Shown here piece after piece: positions 27,723-36,545 of a stretch of 64,000 nucleotides of DNA. Below the pieces are notes generated by a model, which ran no database searches, was not told the DNA's origin, and saw only the letters and a program-made list of their open reading frames with translations. Position 1 is the first letter of the stretch, and each line of letters begins with the position of its first letter. Source of the DNA: Marinoscillum luteum (lineage in GTDB: Bacteria > Bacteroidota > Bacteroidia > Cytophagales > Cyclobacteriaceae). The stretch lies in NCBI RefSeq assembly GCF_044005705.1, contig NZ_JBIPKE010000011.1, positions 124,001-188,000 on the forward strand, in the 5' to 3' direction. The position numbers and the translations under genes are program-made.

Positions 27723-27735
27723 CGTAAATTTAACG
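27723..27735. promoter_or_regulatory. Imperfect dyad between the LacI and NrtR-like regulator genes
   Basis: A 13-nt near-palindrome (CGTAAATTTAACG, one mismatched pair) lies in the 100-nt divergent gap. Its CG...CG edges and A/T core are compatible with a LacI-type or NrtR-type operator, but this is an inference from symmetry and position only. Confidence 0.4.
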
Positions 27736-27775
27736 CTTACAGTTGACTAACAACAATCACAAAACACGATTCATC

Positions 27776-28471
27776 ATGACTTATCAGCATCCAACCATGT
27801 GGGTTTCCATTGATTGTCTGGTGTTTGGCTATGATGTCTCCGAAGAGAACCTGAAGTTACTTTTATTTCAAAGAAAAGTAGAGCCATTTGCTGGACAATG
27901 GTCGCTCATTGGTGGATTTGTTAACGAAAACGAAGACCTCCTGGCCGGTGCGCAGCGTGTACTGAAGACATTCACCGGGCTGGACGGTGTATTTCTGGAG
28001 CAACTTTCCACCTTTGGCAAGGCCAGTAGGGATCCTGGCGGCAGAGTGGTATCGGTACTATACTGGAGTCTCATCAAACTGGATTCTATCCAAAAGGAAG
28101 TGGTCAACAGTCACGGAGCGGGTTGGTTTGATCTGGAGCAACTCCCCGAGCTGGTCATGGATCACCTCGACATGACCCAGCTGGGCATGGAGCAACTACG
28201 CCGCAATGCCACAACCACTCCTATCGGGTTTGAGCTGTTGCCTGAGAAGTTTACCCTTCCGCAATTGCTGCGCCTCTATGAGGGTATCTATGGCAAAAGC
28301 ATCGATGACAGAAACTTCCGCAAAAAGATACTGGCCACGGATGTATTGGTGCGGTTGGATGAAAAGGATAAATCAAGCTCTAAAAAAGGAGCCTATAAGT
28401 ACATGTTTGATGAGCGTAAGTACCACGAGCTGAAGCAACGCGGGTACCACCTGGACTTCTCCATCAAATAA
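27776..28471 (+). CDS. NrtR/AraR-type transcriptional regulator with degenerate Nudix domain
   Basis: 231 residues from ATG 27776; an in-frame TTG at 27743 falls beside the candidate operator and is less likely. Residues 1-145 form a Nudix fold. The Nudix box aligns exactly in spacing (G47, E53, R61, G68), but the catalytic glutamates are replaced by V62, T65 and F66, so hydrolysis is not expected. The C-terminal winged helix (about 158-231) includes LPEKFTLPQLLRLYEGIYGK and DDRNFRKKIL. In Bacteroidota such proteins regulate NAD or pentose genes using the Nudix domain as ligand sensor. No target genes adjoin. Confidence 0.85.
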   Translation: MTYQHPTMWVSIDCLVFGYDVSEENLKLLLFQRKVEPFAGQWSLIGGFVNENEDLLAGAQRVLKTFTGLDGVFLEQLSTFGKASRDPGGRVVSVLYWSLIKLDSIQKEVVNSHGAGWFDLEQLPELVMDHLDMTQLGMEQLRRNATTTPIGFELLPEKFTLPQLLRLYEGIYGKSIDDRNFRKKILATDVLVRLDEKDKSSSKKGAYKYMFDERKYHELKQRGYHLDFSIK

Positions 28472-28482
28472 AGACACAAAAA

Positions 28483-28506
28483 AAGCCTGGCGTTTCCGTC
28501 AGGCTT
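28483..28506 (-). terminator. Intrinsic terminator of the infC-rpmI-rplT operon
   Basis: A 7-bp stem (28483-28489 with 28500-28506) reads on the minus strand into a T-run (28482 down to about 28478). It lies 27 nt past the rplT stop and 12 nt past the convergent NrtR-like gene. Confidence 0.75.
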
Positions 28507-28532
28507 CTAAATCAGTAAGTACTGTTAAACAC

Positions 28533-28877
28533 TTATTTTTTCGCTAAATCTACTACAGCTTTGAAAGCATCAGGGTGATTCATTGCCAAATCAGCAAGAA
28601 CCTTTCTGTTGATCTCTACATTGGCAGCTTTCAACTGACCCATGAATTGAGAGTATGACAAATCATATTCTCTCACGGCTGCATTGATTCTCTGAATCCA
28701 AAGTGCTCTATATTCTCTTTTCTTTACTTTTCTGTCACGGTAAGCATATTGCATACCTTTTTCGATGGCATTCTTTGCTACCGTCCAGACATTCTTTCTT
28801 CTGCCCCAGTACCCTTTGGCTTGCTTCATCGTCTTCTTACGACGAGCTCTGGATGCTACATGATTTACTGATCTCAT
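28533..28877 (-). CDS. rplT: 50S ribosomal protein L20
   Basis: Primary 23S rRNA-binding protein needed early in large-subunit assembly. The 114 residues match the family: basic N-terminal arm (MRSVNHVASRARRKKTMKQAKGYWGRRKNV), AYRDRKVKKREYRALWIQRINAA and the C-terminal globular part ending in VVDLAKK. Last gene of the infC-rpmI-rplT operon, 81 nt after rpmI, before an intrinsic terminator. In some bacteria L20 represses this operon; I see no recognisable L20-binding leader here. Confidence 0.97.
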   Translation of the reverse strand: MRSVNHVASRARRKKTMKQAKGYWGRRKNVWTVAKNAIEKGMQYAYRDRKVKKREYRALWIQRINAAVREYDLSYSQFMGQLKAANVEINRKVLADLAMNHPDAFKAVVDLAKK

Positions 28878-28958
28878 TTGTTTTTCTTTTTTGACAATTG
28901 GCGCCAGTCATTACTGAGCTTGTGAGCCAAATTATCGGGTTAAACTATTGAACCTTGA

Positions 28959-29153
28959 TTAGAGGTTAAGCATGTGCTTAACGTTTCTCTCGTCACTTGG
29001 ATGAACCAAAGTAGCGTGCGTCAGATTTCTCTTTTGCTTCGTTTCCTTTTTGGTCAAAATGTGACTTTTGAATGCGTGCTTTCTTTTGATTTTACCTGTA
29101 CCTGTCAGTTTAAATCTCTTTTTAGCACTCGAATTGGTTTTTACCTTCGGCAT
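28959..29153 (-). CDS. rpmI: 50S ribosomal protein L35
   Basis: 64 residues, very basic, with the family start MPKVKTNSSAKKRFKLTGTG and IKRKHAFKSHILTKK core. A structural protein of the large subunit. It begins 10 nt after the infC stop, the universal infC-rpmI-rplT order. Confidence 0.97.
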   Translation of the reverse strand: MPKVKTNSSAKKRFKLTGTGKIKRKHAFKSHILTKKETKQKRNLTHATLVHPSDERNVKHMLNL

Positions 29154-29163
29154 TTCCTACTAT

Positions 29164-29718
29164 TTATTTCTTACTTACTGATTTCGCTGCAATGATGATA
29201 GACATGCGCTTACCTTCCAACTTGGGAAGTAACTCTACCTTGCCATAGTCCTCTACGGCCTGCGCAAATTTCAAAAGAAGGATTTCTCCCCGCTCTTTGA
29301 AAACGATTGTTCGACCCACGAAGTGCACATAAGCTTTCACTTTGGCGCCTTCTTTAAGAAACTTGATCGCATGATTCAACTTAAAGTTGAAATCGTGCTC
29401 ATCCGTATTGGGTCCAAATCTGATCTCTTTTACGACAGTTTTCTGAGCTTTGGCTTTGATCTCCTTTTGCTTCTTCTTCTGCTCATATTTGAACTTTGAA
29501 TAGTCGATCACCTTACAAACAGGTGGTTCGGCCTTGGGAGAGATCTCCACCAGGTCTAATCCTTGTTGTCTGGCTAATTCCAATGCTTTTTCGATGGGAT
29601 ATACATCCACTTCAACATTGTCACCAACTACCCGCACCTCGCGAGCTCTGATCTTTTCGTTCACTTTATAAGGCTCTTCTACGCGACCCCTATACGGCTT
29701 TCTGTATGGTCTACTAAT
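29164..29718 (-). CDS. infC: Translation initiation factor IF-3 with AUU start codon
   Basis: 184 residues. It keeps the 30S subunit free and proofreads start-codon choice. N-domain KVNEKIRAREVRVVGDNVEVDVYPIEKAL and C-domain EIRFGPNTDEHDFNFKLNHAIKFL are diagnostic. The first ATG/GTG-like codon (GTG 29664) would cut off the normal basic N-terminus. An exact AGGAGG (29725-29730) sits 6 nt before an in-frame ATT at 29718, giving an 18-residue extension rich in Arg/Lys/Tyr. AUU is the classic IF-3 start and lets the factor repress its own translation. The strong Shine-Dalgarno is unusual for this phylum. Lies 76 nt after thrS, likely the same transcript. Confidence 0.93.
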   Translation of the reverse strand: MSRPYRKPYRGRVEEPYKVNEKIRAREVRVVGDNVEVDVYPIEKALELARQQGLDLVEISPKAEPPVCKVIDYSKFKYEQKKKQKEIKAKAQKTVVKEIRFGPNTDEHDFNFKLNHAIKFLKEGAKVKAYVHFVGRTIVFKERGEILLLKFAQAVEDYGKVELLPKLEGKRMSIIIAAKSVSKK

Positions 29719-29724
29719 TGTAAT

Positions 29725-29730
29725 CCTCCT
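29725..29730 (-). promoter_or_regulatory. Strong Shine-Dalgarno site deciding the infC AUU start
   Basis: AGGAGG on the minus strand, 6 nt before ATT at 29718. Most genes here have no recognisable Shine-Dalgarno, as expected for Bacteroidota, so this perfect one is informative about the start. Confidence 0.85.
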
Positions 29731-29794
29731 TTTTTGGTTCTACCATTGAAAAATAAAACGCAAATATCGTTATTATTTCTCTTTATATAAAATG

Positions 29795-31744
29795 CTAATT
29801 TCCTTTATTTAACAGTTCTTTTACTGTGTTGTTAAAGAAATCTTTAAATTCTTCGATTTTCATACTGCCCTGGTCTCCCTTGCCATGAGCGCGAACAGAC
29901 ACACTTGCGCTCTCTGACTCCTGCTCTCCTACGATGAGCATGTAAGGTATCTTCTTTACTTCGGCATCCCTTATCTTTTTCCCGATTTTCTCATCGCGCT
30001 CATCAATATATCCTCTAATATCCTCCTGCTGGAGGAAAGAGTATACCGAATGGGCATAATCGTGATACTTTTCGGAGATCGGCAACACCGCAATCTGCTC
30101 AGGTGCCAGCCACACCGGGAAGTCTCCCGCGGTGCTTTCAATCAGGATGGCCACAAAACGCTCCATGGATCCGAATGGTGCCCGGTGAATCATCACCGGC
30201 CGATGCTTCTGATTGTCAGTGCCGGTGTATTCCAGCTCAAATCGCTCGGGCAGGTTATAATCCACCTGAATGGTTCCCAACTGCCACTTTCGACCCAAGG
30301 CATCCTTGACCATAAAGTCCAGTTTGGGTCCGTAGAACGCAGCTTCACCAAGCTCTACCACGGTCTTAAGTTTCTTCTCTGCCGCTACTTCAGTGATTTC
30401 TCGTTCAGCTCTGTCCCAGTTTTCATCACTTCCAATGTACTTATCAGGGTTCTCAGGGTCTCGTAGAGAAATTTGAGCAGTAAAATCTTCAAAGCCTAAG
30501 GCACTAAACACATAAAGCACCAGGTCAATGACCTTGGCAAACTCTGCCTTCACCTGATCAGGCCGGCAGAAAATATGCGCATCATCCTGAGTAAAGCCCC
30601 TTACTCTGGTGAGTCCGTGAAGCTCTCCGCTTTGCTCATATCTGTAAACGGTACCAAACTCGGCATACCTGACAGGCAATTCCTTATACGATTTCGGACT
30701 TGATTTATAGATTTCGCAGTGATGCGGGCAGTTCATGGGTTTCAGCAAGAACTCTTCATCCTCTGCCGGGGTGCGAATAGGCTGGAAGGAATCTTCGCCA
30801 TATTTGGCATAATGACCAGATGTCACGTACAGTTCCTTACTACCTATGTGGGGAGTCACCACCTGCTCATACCCCGCCTTTACCTGCGCTTTCTTCAGAA
30901 AGTTCTCCAGACGCTCACGAAGGACTGCTCCTTTGGGCAACCACAAAGGAAGCCCTTTCCCCACTTTTTCTGAGAAGGTAAAAAGTCCTAACTCCTTGCC
31001 AATCTTTCGATGGTCTCGCTTTTTTGCTTCCTCCAGCAGTGCGAGGTATTCGGTTAATTCCTTTTGCTTGGGGAAAGTGATGGCATACAGCCTGGTTAGC
31101 TGCTTTCGCTTCTCATCACCACGCCAGTAAGCACCAGCAATACTCAGTACTTTGGCTGCTTTGATAAAACCTGTGTGAGGAATGTGCGGCCCACGACAAA
31201 GGTCGGTGAAGTTGCCTTGTTCGTAAAAAGTGATGTTGCCATCTTCCAGGCCCTCAAGCAATTCGAGCTTATATTCATCCCCTTTTTTCTGATAATAATC
31301 TACCGCATCCTGCTTGTTGATGTCTTTTCTGACATAGGGATTCTTTTCCCGGGCCAGTTCCAACATTTTGTCTTCAATGGCTTTGAGGTTTTCGGCATCA
31401 AATACCTGATTTCCGAAATCTACATCATAGTAAAAGCCATTTTCAATCGGCGGGCCTATACCCAATTTCACGCCGGGATAGAGCGCCTCCAGGGCTTCTG
31501 CCATAAGGTGAGCAGATGAGTGCCACATGGTAGACTTCCCTTCGTCATCATTCCAGGTGAGCAGGCTGAGTGTAGCATCTTCGTTAATAGGCCGGGTAGC
31601 ATCTCTTACTTCGCCATTTACCTTGGCGGCCAACACATTTCTGGCCAGCCCTTCGCTGATGTCCATGGCCACATCCATGGCAGTTACGCCCTTTTCATAT
31701 TGCCTTTCACTACCATCCGGTAAAGTGATTTTAATTTCACTCAT
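29795..31744 (-). CDS. thrS: Threonyl-tRNA synthetase
   Basis: Class II synthetase charging tRNA-Thr. The 649 residues contain the N-terminal TGS domain (1-62), the editing domain with HSSAHLMAEAL (the HXXXH-type site near 76-86) and CRGPHIPHTG, the catalytic core with motif 2 RYAEFGTVYRYEQSGELHGLTRVRGFTQDDAH and motif 3 HRAPFGSMERFVAIL, and the C-terminal anticodon-binding domain. ATG start; the upstream TPR lipoprotein gene ends 8 nt inside it, so translation is coupled. Confidence 0.97.
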   Translation of the reverse strand: MSEIKITLPDGSERQYEKGVTAMDVAMDISEGLARNVLAAKVNGEVRDATRPINEDATLSLLTWNDDEGKSTMWHSSAHLMAEALEALYPGVKLGIGPPIENGFYYDVDFGNQVFDAENLKAIEDKMLELAREKNPYVRKDINKQDAVDYYQKKGDEYKLELLEGLEDGNITFYEQGNFTDLCRGPHIPHTGFIKAAKVLSIAGAYWRGDEKRKQLTRLYAITFPKQKELTEYLALLEEAKKRDHRKIGKELGLFTFSEKVGKGLPLWLPKGAVLRERLENFLKKAQVKAGYEQVVTPHIGSKELYVTSGHYAKYGEDSFQPIRTPAEDEEFLLKPMNCPHHCEIYKSSPKSYKELPVRYAEFGTVYRYEQSGELHGLTRVRGFTQDDAHIFCRPDQVKAEFAKVIDLVLYVFSALGFEDFTAQISLRDPENPDKYIGSDENWDRAEREITEVAAEKKLKTVVELGEAAFYGPKLDFMVKDALGRKWQLGTIQVDYNLPERFELEYTGTDNQKHRPVMIHRAPFGSMERFVAILIESTAGDFPVWLAPEQIAVLPISEKYHDYAHSVYSFLQQEDIRGYIDERDEKIGKKIRDAEVKKIPYMLIVGEQESESASVSVRAHGKGDQGSMKIEEFKDFFNNTVKELLNKGN

Positions 31745-32804
31745 TCTCAGTCTCTTTCTTTGATGAAATATCTAAAATGGGGATTCTCTTCTCTCTTTCC
31801 CGCAAACTCCGCAAATATGCAATTTTTCGACCAACATTTCGAGCCATTTCTTCGGCAAGTGAATTGGTAGAATCTTTTTCAAAAACCAGTGATGAAAGGG
31901 CATAAGATTGATTCAGATAACCCTGGTTTTCGAAGATCTCGGCTTTGGCCAGTAAAGCCCGCGATGAGCTGTCTTGCTGAATAACCAAATCGAGATAATA
32001 AGTGGCCGAATCCCACTGATTGTCCTGCTTGTACCAAATAGCTCGTTGATAGTAGACCTCCAAACTCTTCAAAACCCGCAACCTGGAATGGGCCTGTTCA
32101 CTCCTACCCAGCTCATAAAGTGTCTTTGCGGCAAGCATCTGTCCCTCAGCATCATCAACATTAATCTGCAGTCGCTCGAGTACCTTACCGGCTTCTTCAA
32201 ACTGGTTGTGCTCCAAAAGTAATGGCACATAGGCATGAAGTACAGACGGATGATCGCTATCCGCCCTGGAAAGATTGCTAAATGCATACAGTGCTCTGGT
32301 GGTATCCTCCATTTTCAGATAGGTGCGTGCGGCAAATGTCAACTTCTCAGGATCTTCCTTGCTCACTTGTATCAAATCCCACAGGTGATTTTGGGCTTCT
32401 CTCTCCCGCCCCAGGCCGGACAAGGCAATAACCCTCCATTGTAGGTTATCGCCCGAAAAACCATTCAGCTCTTCCCAATGCGCCACATAATCAAGCATTT
32501 TCTCATACAAATGATGTGTTCTGAAATAGTCCTGTCCATAGAGATATACCTCCTGATCCAATCCGGCATTGGAAATAATAAAATTGAGATCATCGTCTGC
32601 TTCCTCAGGCCACCTAAGCTTTTGATTGATAAATAAGCGCTTTTTCCGCAGCAATACGTCCTTGGGCTTATCCCTGATTTCCGAGTTGATAGCTTTCAAA
32701 GCAGTGAGATAATAATCAGGGCCTACCGAGACCTCTGAGATGGAATATCTCTGATGGTCTGAGCAACCAGCCAAAATGAAAATGCAAATCAGGGCTCGAT
32801 ACAT
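31737..32804 (-). CDS. TPR-containing lipoprotein
   Basis: 355 residues from the ATG at 32804 (a GTG one codon earlier is in frame). A short lipoprotein signal ends in ILAGC (Cys14). The rest is helical with degenerate TPR units, for example LHAYVPLLLEHNQFEEAGKVLERLQ and AAKTLYELGRSEQAHSRLRVL, and a basic C-terminal helix. TPR lipoproteins act as scaffolds in the periplasm or at the outer membrane. The partner is unknown; the tight packing with the DUF5686 gene upstream (2-nt gap) points to a shared envelope role. Confidence 0.75.
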   Translation of the reverse strand: MYRALICIFILAGCSDHQRYSISEVSVGPDYYLTALKAINSEIRDKPKDVLLRKKRLFINQKLRWPEEADDDLNFIISNAGLDQEVYLYGQDYFRTHHLYEKMLDYVAHWEELNGFSGDNLQWRVIALSGLGREREAQNHLWDLIQVSKEDPEKLTFAARTYLKMEDTTRALYAFSNLSRADSDHPSVLHAYVPLLLEHNQFEEAGKVLERLQINVDDAEGQMLAAKTLYELGRSEQAHSRLRVLKSLEVYYQRAIWYKQDNQWDSATYYLDLVIQQDSSSRALLAKAEIFENQGYLNQSYALSSLVFEKDSTNSLAEEMARNVGRKIAYLRSLREREKRIPILDISSKKETENE

Positions 32805-32806
32805 CA

Positions 32807-35287
32807 CTATAGGATGAGTTGGATATTGAATTTCAAACCAAATTTACGAACATCCTGGCGATCGAGATAAGTGAGGCGATGAAAGGCTTCCACAGAGAAG
32901 ACCTTAAAGATATTTTCCACACCATAACCCAGCTCCACATAGGGTCTGTTGTCCATCTGATGGAATGGCAACACTTCTACCCCATCCACCATCTTATTTT
33001 TGGTCATGGCAAGGTTGCGATCGCTAATGTCACCATAAAGCATATTGGCACTACCAATTAGGCGCCATTTCAATTTCTTCATCAGGGGAATGGTATTGAG
33101 AATAAACCCTTCAAAGGAGTGTCGGTACCTGAATTCAATGTACTTATCTGTGCTAAACTCAAAGTAGTCCATTAGATTGTATGCAAAATCCACATAAAAA
33201 AAGGTCTCATTACCAATGGTATTGTACAGCAAAGTGTATGGTAAATCTCCGACTATATATCCACCGGTAAGTTTAATTTTGGACACTCCCAGGATGCCCA
33301 TTTTCTGATCCTTCTCTGCCGAGAGTTTCATTTTGTGATAGTTGAAGTCGCTACCCAACACTCCCTTGAAACCATAGGTATAATCCAGGTTGAATGCTGG
33401 CCACCGGACGGTCCCCAGACTGAGTCTTTCATTGTCATTGATCACAAAAAGCTCATCCTTGGCATATCGCATCGATACGGAAGCCTCGCTCACTTTGTAC
33501 ATGCTTGAGGTCTCAGTGTCTCCGGGGCTACGATAGTACTGAAAATCAAAGAACGGATCGAAGGATTCGTGTTTCATTGCAAACGTCGCTCCAAACCCCG
33601 CGCTGAGCTGCCTGAAGAGACTCAATCTGTACTTATTAATCAAAAAGGGCTGAGTAAGGGTGCCAAATCTGCTAAGGGAATAAAAGAGGCTATTAGGCTC
33701 AATCTGCTCATTGAGCAACCAGACCTGCTCAACTTCCCGCTGCTGTTCGTATTTGATGTTGGTCCACGGTTGCCTGTCTAATATCCTGTCCGCGTAAAAT
33801 CGATATTTGATGCGTTCATCATCAAACCCATACCCTACATGACCACCAAAGGTCCACTTCCGACTCAGATCTATGGTAGTACGACCCCCGAAACCTACCC
33901 GTACACCTTCAATATTATTATTCCCCAAAAAAGTAGAATAAGGTCCAACATCCATCGCACCAACCTTATAATACCCGTTCACAGCAAATTTGGCCAGATC
34001 CATATAGGTTTTGACAACCGGTATTCGTTTCATTGAATCGATCATACTGAATACATTGATCTCAGTAGGTGACAGTGAATCGTGCCGGTTTTCAGCCCAA
34101 TATTGCTCATCATAATCGCGAACGGTTTCCTCCATCACCACGGGATTCAGATAGAAACTATTGGGCTTAGGCTGATTAACAATGTGATCCTTAGTGGAGA
34201 CATAAAATTTGGCGAGCATACCCGCCGTTTCCTTTGTGACCTGAGATACATCCACTACCACCCGTGTTTTTTCCGGCAACCAGGGACCGGCTGATGTCTT
34301 GATGAGATCCTGTTGAATCTTAATTTTCTCAATATAATTCAGATTGGCTGCCTTAGGTACGGACGCATCAATTCGTTTGAGGGCATACTCCTCTTTGGTA
34401 ATCCACATCGTACCCGTAAAAGCCAAATCCTGCTCTCTCTTGGGATAAAAATCAATCCGATAGCAAAATTGGTCATTGATGTAGGCACTGTCTTCCAGAT
34501 ACACCTCATAATAGAGTCTCCATCCGTCAGTGATCGGAGAAACAAACTCTTTGGTGACAATATTGAGCCAGTTCTGGTAAAAGTTGTATTCCTGAAATGT
34601 GGAACCAATGACCTGAGAGGTAAGTGTGCCATCAGTGATCCCTACCCCACTTACTTTGGTTTTGATGATGTTCTCGTGCTTAAACTTGGGGTCCCTTTTG
34701 TAGTAGAAATCAGAAATCGCCTCTGAGATAAACACGGGCAAAATAGGCATCCCATCTTCACCGGCAATCTGCTCAATGCTATCCAATACGTTGGTGATTT
34801 TCTTAACAATCTTCCTGTTCCTAAACCGGTCTGAGATATTATCTACATCAAATTCAACCTTGGTATAGCTTTCATACTGGTAGGCACTCAAGCTCCGCTT
34901 GTCATTCAGGTCTTTATTGCGAATGATATTGCGCATGATCGGCCAGGCCGGATTCTCACCGGCATATACCACCACTTCGCCCAGAGTCTTCACATCCTCA
35001 TCCATTTGGAAGTTGATGATTTGGTCGCGCCCTCTCTCGAGGGGTTTGGCCCGCATAATAAAACCAATATACCGCACCTCTATTGAATCTACTTTTTGAT
35101 TGGTCTTGGCAATGAAATTGCCTTCAAAATCGGTGATGGTACCATCTTGTGTTCCTGTGAAAATCACATTAGCAAAAGGTATAGGCGTACCTGTAGCAGA
35201 TTCAATCACTTTGCCCGAGACCGTGGTGGTCTGTGCAAACGCAACGAGGGAAAACAAGGAAAAGACAGTAAAAAGAAACTTCTTCAA
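32807..35287 (-). CDS. DUF5686 / carboxypeptidase-like regulatory domain outer-membrane protein
   Basis: 826 residues from TTG 35287. That start is chosen because it begins an ideal signal peptide (KKFLFTVFSLFSLVAFAQ); the ATG at 35389 would place 34 residues before it and overlap the upstream repressor gene by 26 nt. Mature residues about 20-100 form a CarboxypepD_reg-like beta-sandwich (VSGKVIESATGTPIPFANV). The remainder is the DUF5686 region, ending in an outer-membrane beta-barrel with FGLKFNIQLIL. These proteins are common in Bacteroidota and are thought to sit in the outer membrane; no substrate is known. Confidence 0.85.
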   Translation of the reverse strand: MKKFLFTVFSLFSLVAFAQTTTVSGKVIESATGTPIPFANVIFTGTQDGTITDFEGNFIAKTNQKVDSIEVRYIGFIMRAKPLERGRDQIINFQMDEDVKTLGEVVVYAGENPAWPIMRNIIRNKDLNDKRSLSAYQYESYTKVEFDVDNISDRFRNRKIVKKITNVLDSIEQIAGEDGMPILPVFISEAISDFYYKRDPKFKHENIIKTKVSGVGITDGTLTSQVIGSTFQEYNFYQNWLNIVTKEFVSPITDGWRLYYEVYLEDSAYINDQFCYRIDFYPKREQDLAFTGTMWITKEEYALKRIDASVPKAANLNYIEKIKIQQDLIKTSAGPWLPEKTRVVVDVSQVTKETAGMLAKFYVSTKDHIVNQPKPNSFYLNPVVMEETVRDYDEQYWAENRHDSLSPTEINVFSMIDSMKRIPVVKTYMDLAKFAVNGYYKVGAMDVGPYSTFLGNNNIEGVRVGFGGRTTIDLSRKWTFGGHVGYGFDDERIKYRFYADRILDRQPWTNIKYEQQREVEQVWLLNEQIEPNSLFYSLSRFGTLTQPFLINKYRLSLFRQLSAGFGATFAMKHESFDPFFDFQYYRSPGDTETSSMYKVSEASVSMRYAKDELFVINDNERLSLGTVRWPAFNLDYTYGFKGVLGSDFNYHKMKLSAEKDQKMGILGVSKIKLTGGYIVGDLPYTLLYNTIGNETFFYVDFAYNLMDYFEFSTDKYIEFRYRHSFEGFILNTIPLMKKLKWRLIGSANMLYGDISDRNLAMTKNKMVDGVEVLPFHQMDNRPYVELGYGVENIFKVFSVEAFHRLTYLDRQDVRKFGLKFNIQLIL

Positions 35288-35363
35288 GGATAGTCGAGAG
35301 CTAGAGCTGAAACCAACGCAAATCAAGTCTATTATTACGAAGGAGGAAAAAATGAGATGTTGT

Positions 35364-36140
35364 TTATCTGATATTTTTCTTAATCTCATTTACATCATGC
35401 TGAAGGTTCAGCACCATGCCCGCTATTTTGTCAATAGAAAGTTCATTTGCGGCCTCAGGATCAGGAAACTGTATACTTATATACGCCTTGGCTTCCCATA
35501 TCTCCATTACTTCCTTTGGATCAACCTCATATGCTGAATAGGACTTGTTGTCAGAAACCAGGTAAAGGGTACCCTTCTCCTCAATATAGTTGAACACGCG
35601 TTTATAAACTACGCCCTCACGGTCAGTCACCAGCACATAGGTTTTACCGTTTTTGATCTCTGTAATGCTTTCAAGGTACCTACCAATGACAATGGATCCG
35701 GATGTAATGGGCAACATAGAATCTCCAGAAATCTCAAAGGCCCTGTAAGTTGCATTCTTGGGCAGCATTGGAAGGTTGAATTTGGGAAGCTCTGAGATGT
35801 ATTCAGGATCGGAATATCCATTCATATAGCCGGCAGCTGCCTTTTGGGGTACTAATTCAATATTTTCATTATCCTCCTTGTCCACCGTGATTGACAATAT
35901 TCTCACCTTATCCCGAGGTGAACTCCCCTTTCCTGTGGTCAGGTCGGTGGCGATCAAATCGTCAGTGCTCACATTGAGTACCTCGGCGATGCTCATCAAT
36001 GTCTGAAGCCTGGGCTCGGCCCTGGCTTCTTCATAGGCACCCACTACCGACCGCTTAATGCCCACCTGATTGGCAAACTGCTCCTGGGTGTATCCGGCTT
36101 GCTTTCTAAGAAATTTGATGTTTTCAGCGATAATACTCAC
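35364..36140 (-). CDS. XRE-family repressor with S24 (LexA/CI-like) self-cleavage domain
   Basis: 258 residues, GTG start. HTH of the Cro/CI type at about 3-58 (LRKQAGYTQEQFANQVGIKRS). The C-terminal S24 domain has the Ser141/Lys180 dyad (GDSMLP; VVYKRV) and a candidate cleavage site Ala103-Gly104 in KAAAGY, with spacing like LexA. This suggests RecA-stimulated or ligand-stimulated autocleavage. The final 30 residues form an extra coiled helix. The preceding small gene (36189-36518) ends 49 nt upstream on the same strand. Two inverted repeats ahead of that gene are candidate operators. Stand-alone S24 regulators of this type occur widely in Bacteroidota. Confidence 0.88.
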   Translation of the reverse strand: MSIIAENIKFLRKQAGYTQEQFANQVGIKRSVVGAYEEARAEPRLQTLMSIAEVLNVSTDDLIATDLTTGKGSSPRDKVRILSITVDKEDNENIELVPQKAAAGYMNGYSDPEYISELPKFNLPMLPKNATYRAFEISGDSMLPITSGSIVIGRYLESITEIKNGKTYVLVTDREGVVYKRVFNYIEEKGTLYLVSDNKSYSAYEVDPKEVMEIWEAKAYISIQFPDPEAANELSIDKIAGMVLNLQHDVNEIKKNIR

Positions 36141-36188
36141 AACTCTGCTCGATTAATGATATAGCGTAACATTTTATCCATGTGGGGA

Positions 36189-36518
36189 TCAGCTATCGAA
36201 AATAATGAAATTCATATCATCCCGCCCTGACTTGCCAATAGAATACAAATGTAAATGATGAAACTCTTTGGTCTGTCGGATGGTATGAAGTTTTTCCTTA
36301 ATGGTAACCACCACATCCCGAAGGGTCTTATTCGCATCCACCAATACATAGCCGTACATGTCTTTACGCTCCCGAATGGTCGCATAAAATTTCACCTGGC
36401 ACTTACCCGATTTTAACTTTTTGGAATTGAGTTTAAGCGCATACTCGTCATCAAATGACACATCCGCTGCCACGGTCAGCAGATCCTTCACTCTAAATAT
36501 ATTAGCATTCTTATTCAT
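36189..36518 (-). CDS. Small protein of unknown function upstream of the S24 repressor
   Basis: 109 residues from ATG 36518 (MNKNANIFRVKDLL); an in-frame GTG at 36527 would start inside an inverted repeat. The composition is soluble and mixed alpha/beta, with VSFDDEYALKLNSKKL, CQVKFYATIRERKDMYGYVLV and a C-terminal FHHLHLYSIGKSGRDDMNFIIF. I do not recognise a family. Its place before a CI-like repressor, with dyads at its 5' end, suggests the two are cotranscribed and under common control. Confidence 0.55.
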   Translation of the reverse strand: MNKNANIFRVKDLLTVAADVSFDDEYALKLNSKKLKSGKCQVKFYATIRERKDMYGYVLVDANKTLRDVVVTIKEKLHTIRQTKEFHHLHLYSIGKSGRDDMNFIIFDS

Positions 36519-36520
36519 AG

Positions 36521-36537
36521 CTTCCACATTATGGAAG
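36521..36537. promoter_or_regulatory. Perfect inverted repeat at the 5' end of the small gene
   Basis: CTTCCA, 5-nt spacer, TGGAAG: two perfect 6-bp arms just before the ATG at 36518. Candidate operator for the S24 repressor or a translational control hairpin. Confidence 0.5.
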
Positions 36538-36545
36538 TAAATAAG

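Noticed and set aside
36189..36527. Antitoxin or anti-repressor role for the small gene before the S24 repressor
   Set aside because: No toxin partner and no recognisable domain; position alone does not support naming it.
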